Notes under the pieces: model-generated
Databases searched by the model: none
The model's input: the letters and a program-made list of their open reading frames with translations, nothing else
What the model was told of the DNA's origin: nothing
Shown here: positions 37,238 through 46,930 of the stretch, piece by piece
How the letters are laid out: every line of letters begins with the position of its first letter
Position numbering within the stretch: position 1 is the first letter of the stretch
Assembly (NCBI RefSeq): GCF_900115345.1
Contig: NZ_FOWC01000001.1
Location: 1,736,001-1,800,000, forward strand
DNA: 64,000 nt
Reading direction: 5' to 3'
Source: Amycolatopsis rubida
GTDB lineage: Bacteria; Actinomycetota; Actinomycetes; Mycobacteriales; Pseudonocardiaceae
Made by a program: the position numbers and the translations under genes

Positions 37238-37384
37238 CCTGCGGACCGGGTTCGGGAGCGCCGCCGAAGCGGTGCCCCCGAACCTGAAGTTACCGGTCAG
37301 TCACCCGGTTGGGGTGGGGTGGCGCGGGTCACCGGACTAGATTCGAGCCGTCCGAACCCACACCACCTGCGGGGAGTACGTGTC

Positions 37385-38779
37385 ATGCCGGTTCCCGGTC
37401 CCGGGTATTCGATCACCGTCCGGGTCGAGGCCCCGGCCTCGTCCACGGCCGCGGGTGATCTCACCACCGCGGTCGGCCGCGTCGGCGGCGTGCTGACGGC
37501 GTTCGACGTCGTCGAGTCGCACGCGGACACGATCGTGATCGACATCAGCGCCAACGCGCTCTCGGAAAACCACGCGCAGGACATCACCGCGGCGCTCGAT
37601 TCGCTGCCGGGCGTGCGCGTGCGCAAGGTCTCGGACCGGACGTTCCTGATCCACCTCGGCGGCAAGATCGAGGTCAGCCCCAAGGTCGCGCTCCGCAACC
37701 GTGACGACCTTTCCCGCGCGTACACGCCGGGCGTCGCGCGGGTGTGCCAGGCGATCGCCGCGAACCCCGAGGACGCGCGCCGGCTGACCATCAAGCGCAA
37801 CACCGTCGCGGTGCTCACCGACGGCTCCGCCGTGCTCGGCCTCGGCAACATCGGCCCGGCGGCCGCGCTGCCGGTGATGGAGGGCAAGGCGGCGCTGTTC
37901 AAGAAGTTCGCCGACGTCGACGCGTGGCCGGTCTGCCTGGACACCCAGGACACCGAAGAGATCATCATGATCGCGAAGGCGCTCGCGCCGGTGTACGCGG
38001 GCATCAACCTTGAGGACATCGCCGCGCCGCGCTGCTTCGAGATCGAGAAGCGGCTGCGCGAGCAGCTGGACATCCCGGTCTTCCACGACGACCAGCACGG
38101 CACCGCGATCGTCGTGGTCGCCGCGCTGCGCAACGCCTTGCGCGTGGTCGGGAAGAGCATCGAGGACTGCAAGATCGTGGTCAGCGGCGTCGGCGCGGCC
38201 GGGTCCGCGATCATCCGCCTGCTGCTGCGCAAGAACCCGGGCGACATCGTGGCCGCCGACATCGACGGCATCGTCTACCCCGACCGCGGCAACCTCGACG
38301 ACAACCTGACCTGGATCGCCGAGCACACGAACAAGGGCGGCGAGTCCGGCACCCTGCACGACGCGCTGGTCGGCGCGGACGTCTTCATCGGCGTCTCGGC
38401 CCCGAACCTCTTCGGCGCGGAGCAGGTCGCCACGATGAACGACGACGCCGTCGTCTTCGCGCTGGCCAACCCGGACCCGGAGATCGACCCGCTGGAGGCG
38501 CAGAAGCACGCCGCGGTCGTCGCCACCGGCCGCAGCGACTTCCCGAACCAGATCAACAACGTCCTGGCCTTCCCCGGCGTCTTCCGCGGCCTGCTCGACG
38601 CCGCCGCGCACAACATCGACGACAACATGCTGCTGGCCGCCTCCGACGCGATCGCCGACGTGGTGGACAACGGCAAGCTCAACGCGTCGTTCATCGTGCC
38701 GAGCGTCTTCGACAGCGCGGTGGCCCCGGCGGTCGCCGAAGCAGTGCGCAACGCGGTCCGCGCCGAACGCGGGCAATAG
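37385..38779 (+). CDS. NAD(P)-dependent malic enzyme with N-terminal ACT domain
   Basis: 464 residues. The ACT-type domain spans about 5-85 (YSITVRVEAPASSTAAGDL). The malic enzyme N-terminal domain contains SRAYTPGVARVCQAIA, NTVAVLTDGSAVLGLGNIGP and VFHDDQHGTAIV. The NAD-binding domain has VVSGVGAAGSAI near 258 and IGVSAPNLFGAE. It oxidatively decarboxylates malate to pyruvate; the ACT domain suggests control by an amino acid or other small ligand. ATG 37385 follows a GGGGAG site. It stands alone, followed by a family A palindrome. Confidence 0.93.
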   Translation: MPVPGPGYSITVRVEAPASSTAAGDLTTAVGRVGGVLTAFDVVESHADTIVIDISANALSENHAQDITAALDSLPGVRVRKVSDRTFLIHLGGKIEVSPKVALRNRDDLSRAYTPGVARVCQAIAANPEDARRLTIKRNTVAVLTDGSAVLGLGNIGPAAALPVMEGKAALFKKFADVDAWPVCLDTQDTEEIIMIAKALAPVYAGINLEDIAAPRCFEIEKRLREQLDIPVFHDDQHGTAIVVVAALRNALRVVGKSIEDCKIVVSGVGAAGSAIIRLLLRKNPGDIVAADIDGIVYPDRGNLDDNLTWIAEHTNKGGESGTLHDALVGADVFIGVSAPNLFGAEQVATMNDDAVVFALANPDPEIDPLEAQKHAAVVATGRSDFPNQINNVLAFPGVFRGLLDAAAHNIDDNMLLAASDAIADVVDNGKLNASFIVPSVFDSAVAPAVAEAVRNAVRAERGQ

Positions 38780-38788
38780 CCTCGCTCT

Positions 38789-38843
38789 GTCCGGGAAGGG
38801 CTCCTTGCGGGAATCAGATTCCTTCAAGGAGCCCTTCACGGAC
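38789..38843. repeat. Palindromic element, family A, copy 2
   Basis: 27-base arms with three mismatches meet almost directly (GAATC-A-GATTC centre). The outer ends read GTCCG and CGGAC. It starts ten bases after the malic enzyme stop and ends 32 bases before moaC. The core GGGCTCCTTG / CAAGGAGCCC is shared in part with the copy at 46765. Confidence 0.85.
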
Positions 38844-38875
38844 TTCGGGCGAAGTTGCGCAGTAGCCTCGCGGGC

Positions 38876-39346
38876 GTGAGTGAACTCAGCCACGTCGACG
38901 AGTCCGGGGCCGCCCGGATGGTCGACGTCTCCGGCAAGACCGCGTCCGCGCGCACCGCGCTGGCCGGCGGGACCGTCCACACCACGGCGGAGGTCGTCGG
39001 CCTGCTTTCGGCCAACGGCCTGCCCAAGGGTGACGCGCTGGCGACCGCGCGGATCGCCGGGATCATGGGTGCCAAGCGGGTGCCCGAGCTGATCCCGCTG
39101 TGCCATCAGATCGCGCTGTCCGGGGTCAAGGTGGAGTTCGAACTGGCCGGGACCGCCGTGCACATCAGCGCGACGGCCAAGACCAAGGACGTCACCGGGG
39201 TCGAGATGGAGGCGCTCACCGCCGTCGCGGTCGCCGGGCTGACCCTGCACGACATGATCAAAGCTGTCGACCCGGCCGCGACGCTCGACAACGTGCGGCT
39301 GCTCCGCAAGGACGGCGGCAAGACCGGGACCTGGGAGCGGCCATGA
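38876..39346 (+). CDS. moaC: Cyclic pyranopterin monophosphate synthase (MoaC)
   Basis: 156 residues: LSHVDESGAARMVDVSGKTA at the start, KGDALATARIAGIMGAKRVPELIPLCHQI near 50-75, VEMEALTAVAVAGLTLHDMIKA near 110 and RLLRKDGGKTG at the end. It converts the MoaA product into cPMP in molybdenum cofactor synthesis and acts as a hexamer. GTG 38876 is used because the next upstream start would lack similarity. Its TGA overlaps the ATG of the mog-moaE gene (ATGA). Confidence 0.97.
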   Translation: MSELSHVDESGAARMVDVSGKTASARTALAGGTVHTTAEVVGLLSANGLPKGDALATARIAGIMGAKRVPELIPLCHQIALSGVKVEFELAGTAVHISATAKTKDVTGVEMEALTAVAVAGLTLHDMIKAVDPAATLDNVRLLRKDGGKTGTWERP

Positions 39347-40266
39347 GCAAGACCGCGCGCGTCATCGTCGCGTCGAATCGCGCCGCGCGAGGCGTCTACG
39401 AGGACAAGACCGGCCCAGTGCTCGTCGCCTGGCTGGCCGAGCGCGGCTACGACGTGCCGCCGCCGGTCGTCGTCGAGGACGGCGACCCGGTGGGCGTCGC
39501 GCTGCGGGCCGCGGTGTCCGACGGCGTCCAGGTGATCCTCACGACCGGCGGCACCGGCATCTCGCCGACCGACCGGACCCCGGACGTCACCCGTGCGGTG
39601 CTGGATTACGAGCTGCCTGGCGTCGCGGACGCGATCCGCGCGGCCGGACTGCCGAAGGTGCCCACGGCGGTGCTCTCGCGCGGCGTGGCCGGAGTCGCGG
39701 GCCGGACCCTCGTGGTGAACCTTCCGGGGTCGAGCGGCGGCGTGAAGGACGGTCTGCGGGTGCTGGAGGACATTCTCGCGCACGCGGTGGACCAGCTGGC
39801 TGGCGGAGACCACCCGCGCGAGGCGACGCCGTCGGGTCCCGCGGTCCGGATTCTGCGGACGGACGTGAGCGACCAGCCGCTGTCGGTCGAGGAACACGCG
39901 CGACTGGTGGAGGACGCCGCGGCGGGCGCCGTGGTCACGTTCTCCGGCGTGGTCCGCGACCACGACGGCGGCAAGGGTGTGCGCGATCTGGCCTACGAAG
40001 GCCACCCGACAGCCCGAGACGTGCTCGCCGAGGTGGTCAACGACCTGGCGGTGCGCTGGAAGGGCGTGCGGGCGGTGGCGGTGAGCCATCGCGTCGGCGC
40101 GCTGACGATCGGCGACGTCGCGCTCGCCTGCGCGGTCGCCGCCGAGCACCGCGGCCAGGCGTTCACCGCGTGCGCGGAGCTGGTGGACGAGGTGAAGGCG
40201 CGGCTTCCGGTGTGGAAGCACCAGCACTTCACCGACGGAACTGACGAGTGGGTCAACTCTCCCTGA
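39343..40266 (+). CDS. Fused MogA/MoaB-type molybdopterin adenylyltransferase and MoaE
   Basis: 307 residues with two enzymes in one chain. Residues 1-160 are the MogA/MoaB domain (ARVIVASNRAARGVYEDKTG, LTTGGTGISPTDRTPDVTRA, AVLSRGVAGVAGRTLVVNLP). Residues about 175-300 are MoaE (GAVVTFSGVVRDHDGG, LAYEGHP, VSHRVGALTIGDVALACAVA, VPVWKHQHF-like LPVWKHQHFTDGTDEWV). MoaE with MoaD forms molybdopterin synthase; MogA activates molybdopterin by adenylation. M. tuberculosis has separate mog and moaE2 at this place, so the fusion is a lineage feature. It is translationally coupled to moaC and ends at a clear hairpin. Confidence 0.95.
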   Translation: MSKTARVIVASNRAARGVYEDKTGPVLVAWLAERGYDVPPPVVVEDGDPVGVALRAAVSDGVQVILTTGGTGISPTDRTPDVTRAVLDYELPGVADAIRAAGLPKVPTAVLSRGVAGVAGRTLVVNLPGSSGGVKDGLRVLEDILAHAVDQLAGGDHPREATPSGPAVRILRTDVSDQPLSVEEHARLVEDAAAGAVVTFSGVVRDHDGGKGVRDLAYEGHPTARDVLAEVVNDLAVRWKGVRAVAVSHRVGALTIGDVALACAVAAEHRGQAFTACAELVDEVKARLPVWKHQHFTDGTDEWVNSP

Positions 40267-40289
40267 ACTGCTCACGAGCCCGGACACGA

Positions 40290-40334
40290 CGAAGGGCCCC
40301 ACCGCCAGGGGATTTGACGCGGTGGGGCCCTTCG
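40290..40334. terminator. Hairpin terminator between mog-moaE and rpf
   Basis: Sixteen-base perfect arms (CGAAGGGCCCCACCGC and complement) enclose 13 bases. It sits between two convergent genes, 24 bases after mog-moaE and 57 before the rpf stop. Confidence 0.8.
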
Positions 40335-40390
40335 GGCGTTCTGTCACAGCAGCTGCTGCGCCGGAACCAGCCTCACGAGGAGGCCAGGGT

Positions 40391-41270
<880 letters not shown>

Positions 41271-41296
41271 CGAGCGTGATCGGAAATCATTCGAGC

Positions 41297-41312
41297 TGTG
41301 ACCTACGTCACA
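41297..41312. promoter_or_regulatory. CRP-type operator upstream of rpf
   Basis: TGTGACCTACGTCACA is a perfect TGTGA-N6-TCACA palindrome with even TGTGAC/GTCACA symmetry. It lies about 270 bp before the rpf start and just upstream of the riboswitch. This places it near -40 of a promoter around 41262. CRP (Rv3676) is known to act on rpfA in M. tuberculosis. Confidence 0.7.
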
Positions 41313-41470
41313 GTAACGGCACGCAACCTCCCTCGATCCACCTGTTTGAGCAGGTCAGAGCGCCGTTATCTGGCCGTTTTCTTGCCGAGATATTTCACGG
41401 ATCGTGAGGCTTGGGTCACGTCGATAACGCGTCAAGGGTCCATTCGTAGCAGATAAGGCCGGGCACCCTA

Positions 41471-41510
41471 AACCACTCGTCAACCGGCGGCCACTGCCCG
41501 CCGAGTGGTT
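41471..41510 (-). terminator. Hairpin downstream of moaD; remainder of 41313-41687 gene-free
   Basis: AACCACTCG and CGAGTGGTT (perfect nine) enclose an inner GGCGG/CGCC stem. It lies 178 bp past the moaD stop and upstream of the rpf promoter, so it may end the moaA-moaD transcript. The rest of this 375-bp stretch shows a small ACCTG/CAGGT hairpin near 41338 and no gene. Confidence 0.45.
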
Positions 41511-41687
41511 CTTTGAGTTGCCCAAATACGCCGTGAGCGAAACACTTCGGAGCGTAGGGATAAAGAGCAATGACCGCTCAGCGCGCCAGTGCCGCCATTC
41601 GCCGTGGTCCGGACCAATCGGCCGGAAGTCGCAGCTCCGGCCGCTCACGCGGCGCTCAGCCGGGTGAACGGGGGCTTTCCCGGGAGC

Positions 41688-41969
41688 TCATCCGCCGGCG
41701 AACGGCGGGAGGACGTCCAGGTGGGATCCGTCACCGAGCGCGCGGCCACGATCGCGGACCGCCACCTCGTTGACCAGGAAGCTCGCCGCGTCGAGCACGC
41801 GGGAAAGTTGCCCGGGGTGCAGCTCGCGCAGCGCCTGGACGGCGTCGGTCACCGTCGCGCCGGCCGCCAGCTCCACCTTCTCCTCCTCGGTGCCCGCCGC
41901 GGCCCGCGCCGAGGCGAAGTACCGGACGACGACCGTCACCGGGGAAGCGGACAAAGAAGGAGAGGTCAT
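41688..41969 (-). CDS. moaD: Molybdopterin synthase small subunit (MoaD/ThiS fold)
   Basis: 93 residues with a ubiquitin-like fold: [20 protein letters not shown] at the start, the AQALRELHP-like helix, and a C-terminal DVLPPFAGG. The terminal Gly-Gly is the thiocarboxylation site used to carry sulfur to molybdopterin synthase. It begins four bases after moaA and should be co-translated. Its partner MoaE is the C-terminal half of the fusion at 39343. Confidence 0.95.
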   Translation of the reverse strand: MTSPSLSASPVTVVVRYFASARAAAGTEEEKVELAAGATVTDAVQALRELHPGQLSRVLDAASFLVNEVAVRDRGRALGDGSHLDVLPPFAGG

Positions 41970-41973
41970 GGGC

Positions 41974-43038
41974 TCAACCGCCGATCGCGCTCATCGGCCG
42001 GATCGGCTGCGCGAAGCCGGCCTCGTTGATCTCGTGGCCCGCGAGTTTGCGCCACATCGTGTCGCGCCACGCGTCCGCCACCTCCTCATCGCGCGCGCCC
42101 GCGCGCACGAGGGAACGCAGGTCCGTCTCGTCATTCGAGAACAGGCAGGAGCGGACGGCGCCGTCGGCGGTCAGCCGGGTGCGCTCGCAGGCGGAGCAGA
42201 ACGGCCTGGTCACCGACGCGATCACGCCCACGTCGCCCGGTCCGCCGTCGACCAGCCAGCGCTCGGCGGGCGCGCCGCCGCGCGGGGCCGGGAACGGAGA
42301 CAGGGTGAAGGACTCGCCGAGCATCGCGAGGATCTCCTCGGCGGTGATCATGTCGCGGCGGTTCCAGCCGTGCTGCGCGTCCAGCGGCATCTGCTCGATG
42401 AACCGCAGGTGGTAGCCCTCTTCGAGGCAGAACCGCAGCAGCGGAACCGCCTCGTGCTCGTTGTATCCGCGCATCAGCACGGAGTTGATCTTCACCGGCG
42501 ACAGCCCGGCGTCGCGGGCGGCGGCGAGGCCGGCCAGCACGTGCGGCAGCCGGTCGCGGCGGGTCAGCTCGGCGAAGCGCTCGCGGTCGATGGTGTCCAG
42601 CGACACGTTGATCCGGTCGAGCCCGGCCGCGACGAGGCCGGGGGCGCGTTTGGCCAGCCCGATCCCGTTGGTGGTCATGGACACCCGGGGGCGGGGTTCG
42701 AGCGCGGTGACCCGCTCGACGATGTGCTCCAGGCCCGGGCGCAGCAGCGGTTCGCCGCCGGTCAGCCGGATGTCGGTGACGCCGAGCAGTTCGACCGCGA
42801 TCCGCATGAGCCGGATCAGCTCGTCGTCGGAGAGCACCTGCTCGCTCGGCATCCAGTCGAGGCCCTCGGCCGGCATGCAGTACGTGCAGCGCAGATTGCA
42901 CCGATCGGTGAGGGAGACCCGCAGGTCGGTCGCGACGCGGCCGAAGGAATCGACAAGACCGGGGTGCTCGGGCCGGGGCGTGCCGGAGGGGCCTCGGTTG
43001 CCGGGGACGCGAGGAAACCCGAGATCTACTGCCGTCAT
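41974..43038 (-). CDS. moaA: GTP 3',8-cyclase (MoaA), radical SAM
   Basis: 354 residues. The radical SAM cluster motif is CNLRCTYC (Cys47, 51, 54). SAM binding is in RLTGGEPLLRPG, then SMTTNGIGL and INVSLDT. The second 4Fe-4S cluster is held by FCSACERTRLTADGAVRSC near 275-300. The C-terminus ends SAIGG, the conserved Gly-Gly needed for activity. It starts Moco synthesis from GTP. ATG 43038 is chosen over an upstream start because the extension is unconserved. Operon with moaD. Confidence 0.97.
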   Translation of the reverse strand: MTAVDLGFPRVPGNRGPSGTPRPEHPGLVDSFGRVATDLRVSLTDRCNLRCTYCMPAEGLDWMPSEQVLSDDELIRLMRIAVELLGVTDIRLTGGEPLLRPGLEHIVERVTALEPRPRVSMTTNGIGLAKRAPGLVAAGLDRINVSLDTIDRERFAELTRRDRLPHVLAGLAAARDAGLSPVKINSVLMRGYNEHEAVPLLRFCLEEGYHLRFIEQMPLDAQHGWNRRDMITAEEILAMLGESFTLSPFPAPRGGAPAERWLVDGGPGDVGVIASVTRPFCSACERTRLTADGAVRSCLFSNDETDLRSLVRAGARDEEVADAWRDTMWRKLAGHEINEAGFAQPIRPMSAIGG

Positions 43039-43124
43039 TACTCTCAGGATAGCTTGCGCTGCCGGAAAAGGCAGTCCTGCGAAAACCCGGCGAACCACCC
43101 TCGGTTCCGATATGGAGGCACTCG

Positions 43125-43583
43125 GTGAGCACCGCTGAGACCAACGGTGAGCTGACTCACTTCGCGGCGCTGGCGGCTCAGCTGCGGACGCACCTCGTCC
43201 TCCGGCACGCCCGCGACGCCGCCCTCGAAGGGCTCTCGGCGACCGAACTGCAGGCTCTCGAACTCGCCGGGCAGGCCGCGGATTCCCTTACCCCAGGCCG
43301 AATCGGCCAGCTCACCGGCCTGTCGACGGGTGCGGTGACCGGTGTGCTCGACCGGCTGGAGAAGTCCGGTCTGGTGCTCCGCGAACGCGACCGGACCGAC
43401 CGCCGGAAGGTGCTCGTGACGATCACCGGCACCGGCCGGGAACGCCTCGACGCGATCTCCGCGCGGGTCGCGCGGCGCCTCGCCGAGGTGCTCGCCGAGT
43501 TCACTTCCGCAGAACGGAAAGTTCTCGGTCGTTATCAGTTCGCAATGCTCGAAGCGTTACGCGAAAATGCGCATCCCGCATAG
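43125..43583 (+). CDS. MarR-family transcriptional regulator
   Basis: 152 residues with a MarR winged helix: LSATELQALELAGQ, LTPGRIGQLTGLSTGAVTGV (recognition helix), DRLEKSGLVLRERDRTDRRK (wing) and VTITGTGRERLDAI. It is divergent from moaA (87 bp between) and 33 bp before the HTH-TOBE gene. It might control either, but no operator is clear; a CTGCC/GGCAG hairpin lies near 43060. Ligand unknown. Confidence 0.88.
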   Translation: MSTAETNGELTHFAALAAQLRTHLVLRHARDAALEGLSATELQALELAGQAADSLTPGRIGQLTGLSTGAVTGVLDRLEKSGLVLRERDRTDRRKVLVTITGTGRERLDAISARVARRLAEVLAEFTSAERKVLGRYQFAMLEALRENAHPA

Positions 43584-43616
43584 CTTTTCCGCATCTGCGG
43601 GGATAATGTTCCGGCC

Positions 43617-44021
43617 ATGCCGCAATTTCGGTTGTCCGAGGCCGCTCGGCTGCTCGGCGTAAGCGACGACACCGTCCGCCGGTGGGTCCGCGCGGGTCAG
43701 TTGACCGCGACGGACGACGCCGCCGGCCGCAAGGTCGTCGACGGCGCTCAGCTCGCCGGGTTCGCTCGGGCGCAAGCCCATGAGCCGGACGACCCGTCGG
43801 CGGTCGGCCGCTCCGCCCGCAACCGCTTCGTCGGGCTTGTCACCGAGGTCGTCGCCGACAAGGTGATGGCTCAGGTCGAGTTGCAGTGCGGGGCGCACCG
43901 AGTGGTGTCACTGATGAGCACCGAGGCGGTCCGCGAACTCGGGCTGCGCCCGGGCGTGCTCGCGGTCGCCGTCGTCAAGGCGACCACCGTCGTGGTGGAA
44001 ACTCCGGAAGGATCCAGATGA
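43617..44021 (+). CDS. HTH-TOBE (Mop) molybdate-responsive regulator or binding protein
   Basis: 134 residues. A MerR/excisionase-type HTH occupies about 1-50 (FRLSEAARLLGVSDDTVRRW). A TOBE/Mop molybdate-binding domain follows at about 65-131 (RNRFVGLVTEVVADKVMAQV, VVSLMSTEAVRELGLRPG, VKATTVVVE). The combination is typical of small actinobacterial proteins encoded just before modABC. It probably senses molybdate and tunes the transporter. Its stop overlaps the modA start (ATGA). Confidence 0.9.
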   Translation: MPQFRLSEAARLLGVSDDTVRRWVRAGQLTATDDAAGRKVVDGAQLAGFARAQAHEPDDPSAVGRSARNRFVGLVTEVVADKVMAQVELQCGAHRVVSLMSTEAVRELGLRPGVLAVAVVKATTVVVETPEGSR

Positions 44022-44824
44022 AGAAGCTCGCCCTCGTCGGTACCGCGGCGCTCGCGCTGTTCGCCAGTGCCTGTAGTTCCGGCGACCAGCCCAGCTCGAA
44101 TCCGGGTGCGGGTTCCGCGTCCGCTCCCGCCCCGGCGGGCGGCGCGAGCGGCACGCTGACCGTGTTCGCCGCGGCCTCGCTCACCGAGTCGTTCAACGTG
44201 CTTGGCAAGCAGTTCGAGGCCGCGCACCCGGGCGTCAAGGTCACCTTCGACTACGAGGGTTCCTCCGCGCTCGTGCAGAAGCTGGACAACGGGGCCAAGG
44301 CCGACGTGTTCGCCTCGGCCGACCAGAAGAACATGGACAAGGCCGTGCAGGACGGCGTGATCGACGGCCAGCCGACCGTCTTCGCCACCAACAAGCTCGC
44401 GATCGCCGTGGCCAAGGGGAACCCGAAGGGCATCAAGACCTTCGCCGACCTGACCAAGCCCGGTCTGAACGTGGTCGTGTGCGCGCAGCAGGTGCCGTGC
44501 GGTTCGGCCACGCAGAAGGTCGAGCAGACCACCAAGACCTCGCTCAAGCCGGTGAGCGAGGAGACGAACGTCAAGCAGGTGCTGGCCAAGGTCCAGTCGG
44601 GCGACGCTGACGCCGGGCTGGTGTACGTCACCGACGCGACGTCGGCGGCGGGCAAAGTGGACAAGGTCGACTTCCCGGAGTCTTCGGGCGCGGTGAACCA
44701 GTACCCGATCGCGGTTGTCAAGAACGCTCCGCAGGCGGCGCTGGCGAAGGAGTTCACCGACTTCATCCTTGGCGCGCAGGGCAAGGCCGAGCTGAGCAAG
44801 ATCGGGTTTGGCCCGGGCAAGTAG
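44018..44824 (+). CDS. modA: Molybdate-binding lipoprotein (ModA)
   Basis: 268 residues. The lipobox LFASAC puts the lipid on Cys19. A Ser/Pro/Ala linker leads to the ModA fold: [20 protein letters not shown] near 46, [37 protein letters not shown], and [12 protein letters not shown] near 205. These hold the oxyanion site. It binds molybdate or tungstate outside the membrane for ModBC. Coupled to the HTH-TOBE gene upstream. Confidence 0.95.
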   Translation: MKKLALVGTAALALFASACSSGDQPSSNPGAGSASAPAPAGGASGTLTVFAAASLTESFNVLGKQFEAAHPGVKVTFDYEGSSALVQKLDNGAKADVFASADQKNMDKAVQDGVIDGQPTVFATNKLAIAVAKGNPKGIKTFADLTKPGLNVVVCAQQVPCGSATQKVEQTTKTSLKPVSEETNVKQVLAKVQSGDADAGLVYVTDATSAAGKVDKVDFPESSGAVNQYPIAVVKNAPQAALAKEFTDFILGAQGKAELSKIGFGPGK

Positions 44825-45647
44825 GGCGCGTTCGGGTGCGGCGGCCGAGACTCGGCCGCCGCACGCCCGCGTGCCCCTGATCCTCTGGTTCCCCGCCGTC
44901 GCCGCGCTCGCGCTCGTGGTGCTGCCGGTCGTCGGTCTGCTCGTGCGGTCCGATCTGACCCGGCTGCCGTCGCTGCTGATCACGTCCTCGTCGCTGAACG
45001 CGCTGCGGCTGTCGCTGGTGACCGCCGCACTGTCCACAGTGGCCTGTGTGGTGCTCGGCGTTCCGCTGGCGATCGTGCTGGCCCGCTCCCGGGTGCCGGG
45101 CGTGCGGATGCTGCGTTCGATCGTGCTGCTTCCGCTCGTGCTGCCGCCGGTGGTCGGCGGCCTGGCCCTGCTGTACCTGCTGGGCCGCAAGGGTTTCCTC
45201 GGCATCTTGATCAACTGGCTGACCGGCGAGCAGGTGCCGTTCACGACGGCCGCGGTGGTCATCGCGCAGACGTTCGTGGCGATGCCGTTCCTCGTCGTCA
45301 GCCTGGAAGGCGCACTGCGCGGCTCCGGCGACCGCTACGAACAGGTCGCTTCGACGCTCGGTGCACGCCCGTGGACGGTGTTCCGCCGGGTGACGCTGCC
45401 GCTGCTGCTGCCCGCGCTGGGCTCCGGCGTGGTGCTGAGCTTCGCTCGCGCGCTGGGGGAGTTCGGCGCGACCATCACGTTCGCGGGCAGCCTGGAAGGT
45501 GTGACCCGGACGCTGCCGCTTGAGGTCTACACGCAGGCCGAAGTGGACATCGACAGCGCGGTCGCGCTCGCGTTGCTGCTCATCGTGGTCGCGGTCCTGG
45601 TCATCGCGGTCGCGCGGCCGCGGTCGTGGGAAGGCGGGCTGCGGTGA
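44808..45647 (+). CDS. modB: Molybdate ABC transporter permease (ModB)
   Basis: 279 residues if TTG 44808 is used. Five to six membrane segments include [20 protein letters not shown] and [20 protein letters not shown]. The EAA loop reads [21 protein letters not shown], and [17 protein letters not shown] is typical of ModB. The start is uncertain. TTG 44808 overlaps modA by 17 bases; GTG 44871 is closer to the first helix but has no clear ribosome site. It ends in a GTGA overlap with modC. Confidence 0.92.
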   Translation: MARASRARSGAAAETRPPHARVPLILWFPAVAALALVVLPVVGLLVRSDLTRLPSLLITSSSLNALRLSLVTAALSTVACVVLGVPLAIVLARSRVPGVRMLRSIVLLPLVLPPVVGGLALLYLLGRKGFLGILINWLTGEQVPFTTAAVVIAQTFVAMPFLVVSLEGALRGSGDRYEQVASTLGARPWTVFRRVTLPLLLPALGSGVVLSFARALGEFGATITFAGSLEGVTRTLPLEVYTQAEVDIDSAVALALLLIVVAVLVIAVARPRSWEGGLR

Positions 45648-46723
45648 CCCTGTCGGCGAAGCTGGCGCTGACCCGCGGCGAGTTCTCGCTCGACGTCGAG
45701 TTCACCGTGCCCGGCGGCACCGTGCTCGCGCTGCTCGGGCCCAACGGCTCCGGGAAGTCCACTGTCCTCGGCAGCCTCGCCGGTCTGTTACCGGTGACCT
45801 CGGCCGACGTCACGCTCGCCGACCGGCGGCTGGCCGGGAACGGGGTCGACCTGCCGCCGCACGACCGGCGGATCGGCCTGCTGTCGCAGGACGCATTGCT
45901 GTTCCCGCATCTGTCCGCAAGGGACAATGTCGCGTTCTCGCCGCGCTCGACCGGTACCGGCCGGACGGAAGCGCGGACGATCGCCTCGCGGTGGCTGGCC
46001 GAAGTGGACGCGGCGGAGTTCGCGAACCGACGGCCGAGCCAGCTGTCCGGCGGGCAGCAGCAGCGGGTGGCGATCGCGCGAGCGCTGGCTTCCGCACCGG
46101 ACCTGCTGTTGCTGGACGAACCGTTCGCCGCGCTCGACGTGGACTCGGCCCCGGCGATCCGCGGTTTGCTGCGCCGAGTGTTGCGCGACGGCCCGACGAC
46201 GGTGCTGGTGACCCATGACCCGCTGGACGCGTTGGCTCTTGCCGACCACGTGGCGGTGATGAACGGCGGCCGGATCGTCGAACGCGGCCCGACGCGGGAG
46301 GTGCTGGCCGCGCCGCGGACGCCGTTCACCGCGCGGATCGCCGGGTTGAACCTGGTGTCCGGAGTGGCGGTGGACGACGGATTGCGCACCCTGTCCGGTG
46401 ATGTGGTGAGGGGTTTGCTGACGCCGGACACCGTGGTGGGCGAGGCGGCGGTCGCGGTGTTCGCACCGAACGCGGTCGCGGTTTACCCGCACGACGGCGA
46501 GCACCAGGGCAGCCCGCGCAACACGACCGACGCCGTCGTCGCGGCCCTGGAACCGCATGGGCCGGTGATCCGCGTCCGGACCGAGGGCAGCGGCTGGGCA
46601 CACGGCCTGACCGCCGACCTGACCCCGGCAGCCGTCGCGGAACTCGCTCTGGAGCCTGGGTCGGCGGTGGCGCTGTCGGTGAAGGCCGCGACCGTGGCGG
46701 TGCACCCGGCCGCAGCCTCCTGA
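45644..46723 (+). CDS. modC: Molybdate ABC transporter ATPase (ModC) with TOBE domain
   Basis: 359 residues. Walker A is [20 protein letters not shown] near 34. The Q-loop is [13 protein letters not shown], the signature [16 protein letters not shown] near 132, Walker [15 protein letters not shown], and the switch His is in [14 protein letters not shown]. The C-terminal 130 residues form a molybdate-binding TOBE region ([20 protein letters not shown]). It powers ModB. Its GTG overlaps the modB stop. Confidence 0.95.
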   Translation: MTLSAKLALTRGEFSLDVEFTVPGGTVLALLGPNGSGKSTVLGSLAGLLPVTSADVTLADRRLAGNGVDLPPHDRRIGLLSQDALLFPHLSARDNVAFSPRSTGTGRTEARTIASRWLAEVDAAEFANRRPSQLSGGQQQRVAIARALASAPDLLLLDEPFAALDVDSAPAIRGLLRRVLRDGPTTVLVTHDPLDALALADHVAVMNGGRIVERGPTREVLAAPRTPFTARIAGLNLVSGVAVDDGLRTLSGDVVRGLLTPDTVVGEAAVAVFAPNAVAVYPHDGEHQGSPRNTTDAVVAALEPHGPVIRVRTEGSGWAHGLTADLTPAAVAELALEPGSAVALSVKAATVAVHPAAAS

Positions 46724-46764
46724 CCCTCGTCTTCCCGGCGAGGCGTCGGGACCTGGTGCGCGAG

Positions 46765-46825
46765 GTTGTCCGTGAAACGCTCCTTGCGGGAATGCGATTC
46801 CGGCAAGGAGCCCTTCACGGACAAC
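46765..46825. repeat. Palindromic element, family A, copy 3 (likely modABC terminator)
   Basis: Arms of about 29 bases start at GTTGTCCGTGAA and end at the complement. The core is GCTCCTTGCGGGAAT / ATTCCGGCAAGGAGC, with three mismatches. It lies 42 bases after modC and 106 before the end of a minus-strand pseudogene. Confidence 0.85.
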
Positions 46826-46930
46826 TACGGGAGCGGAGTCGTCCGGCCGGTGCTCCCCATCGCGCTGGCGGGCAATGCGACAGCGAACCCGCCACCCAGC
46901 GCCCCCATGCCGCATTGGGCCGGATCCCGG

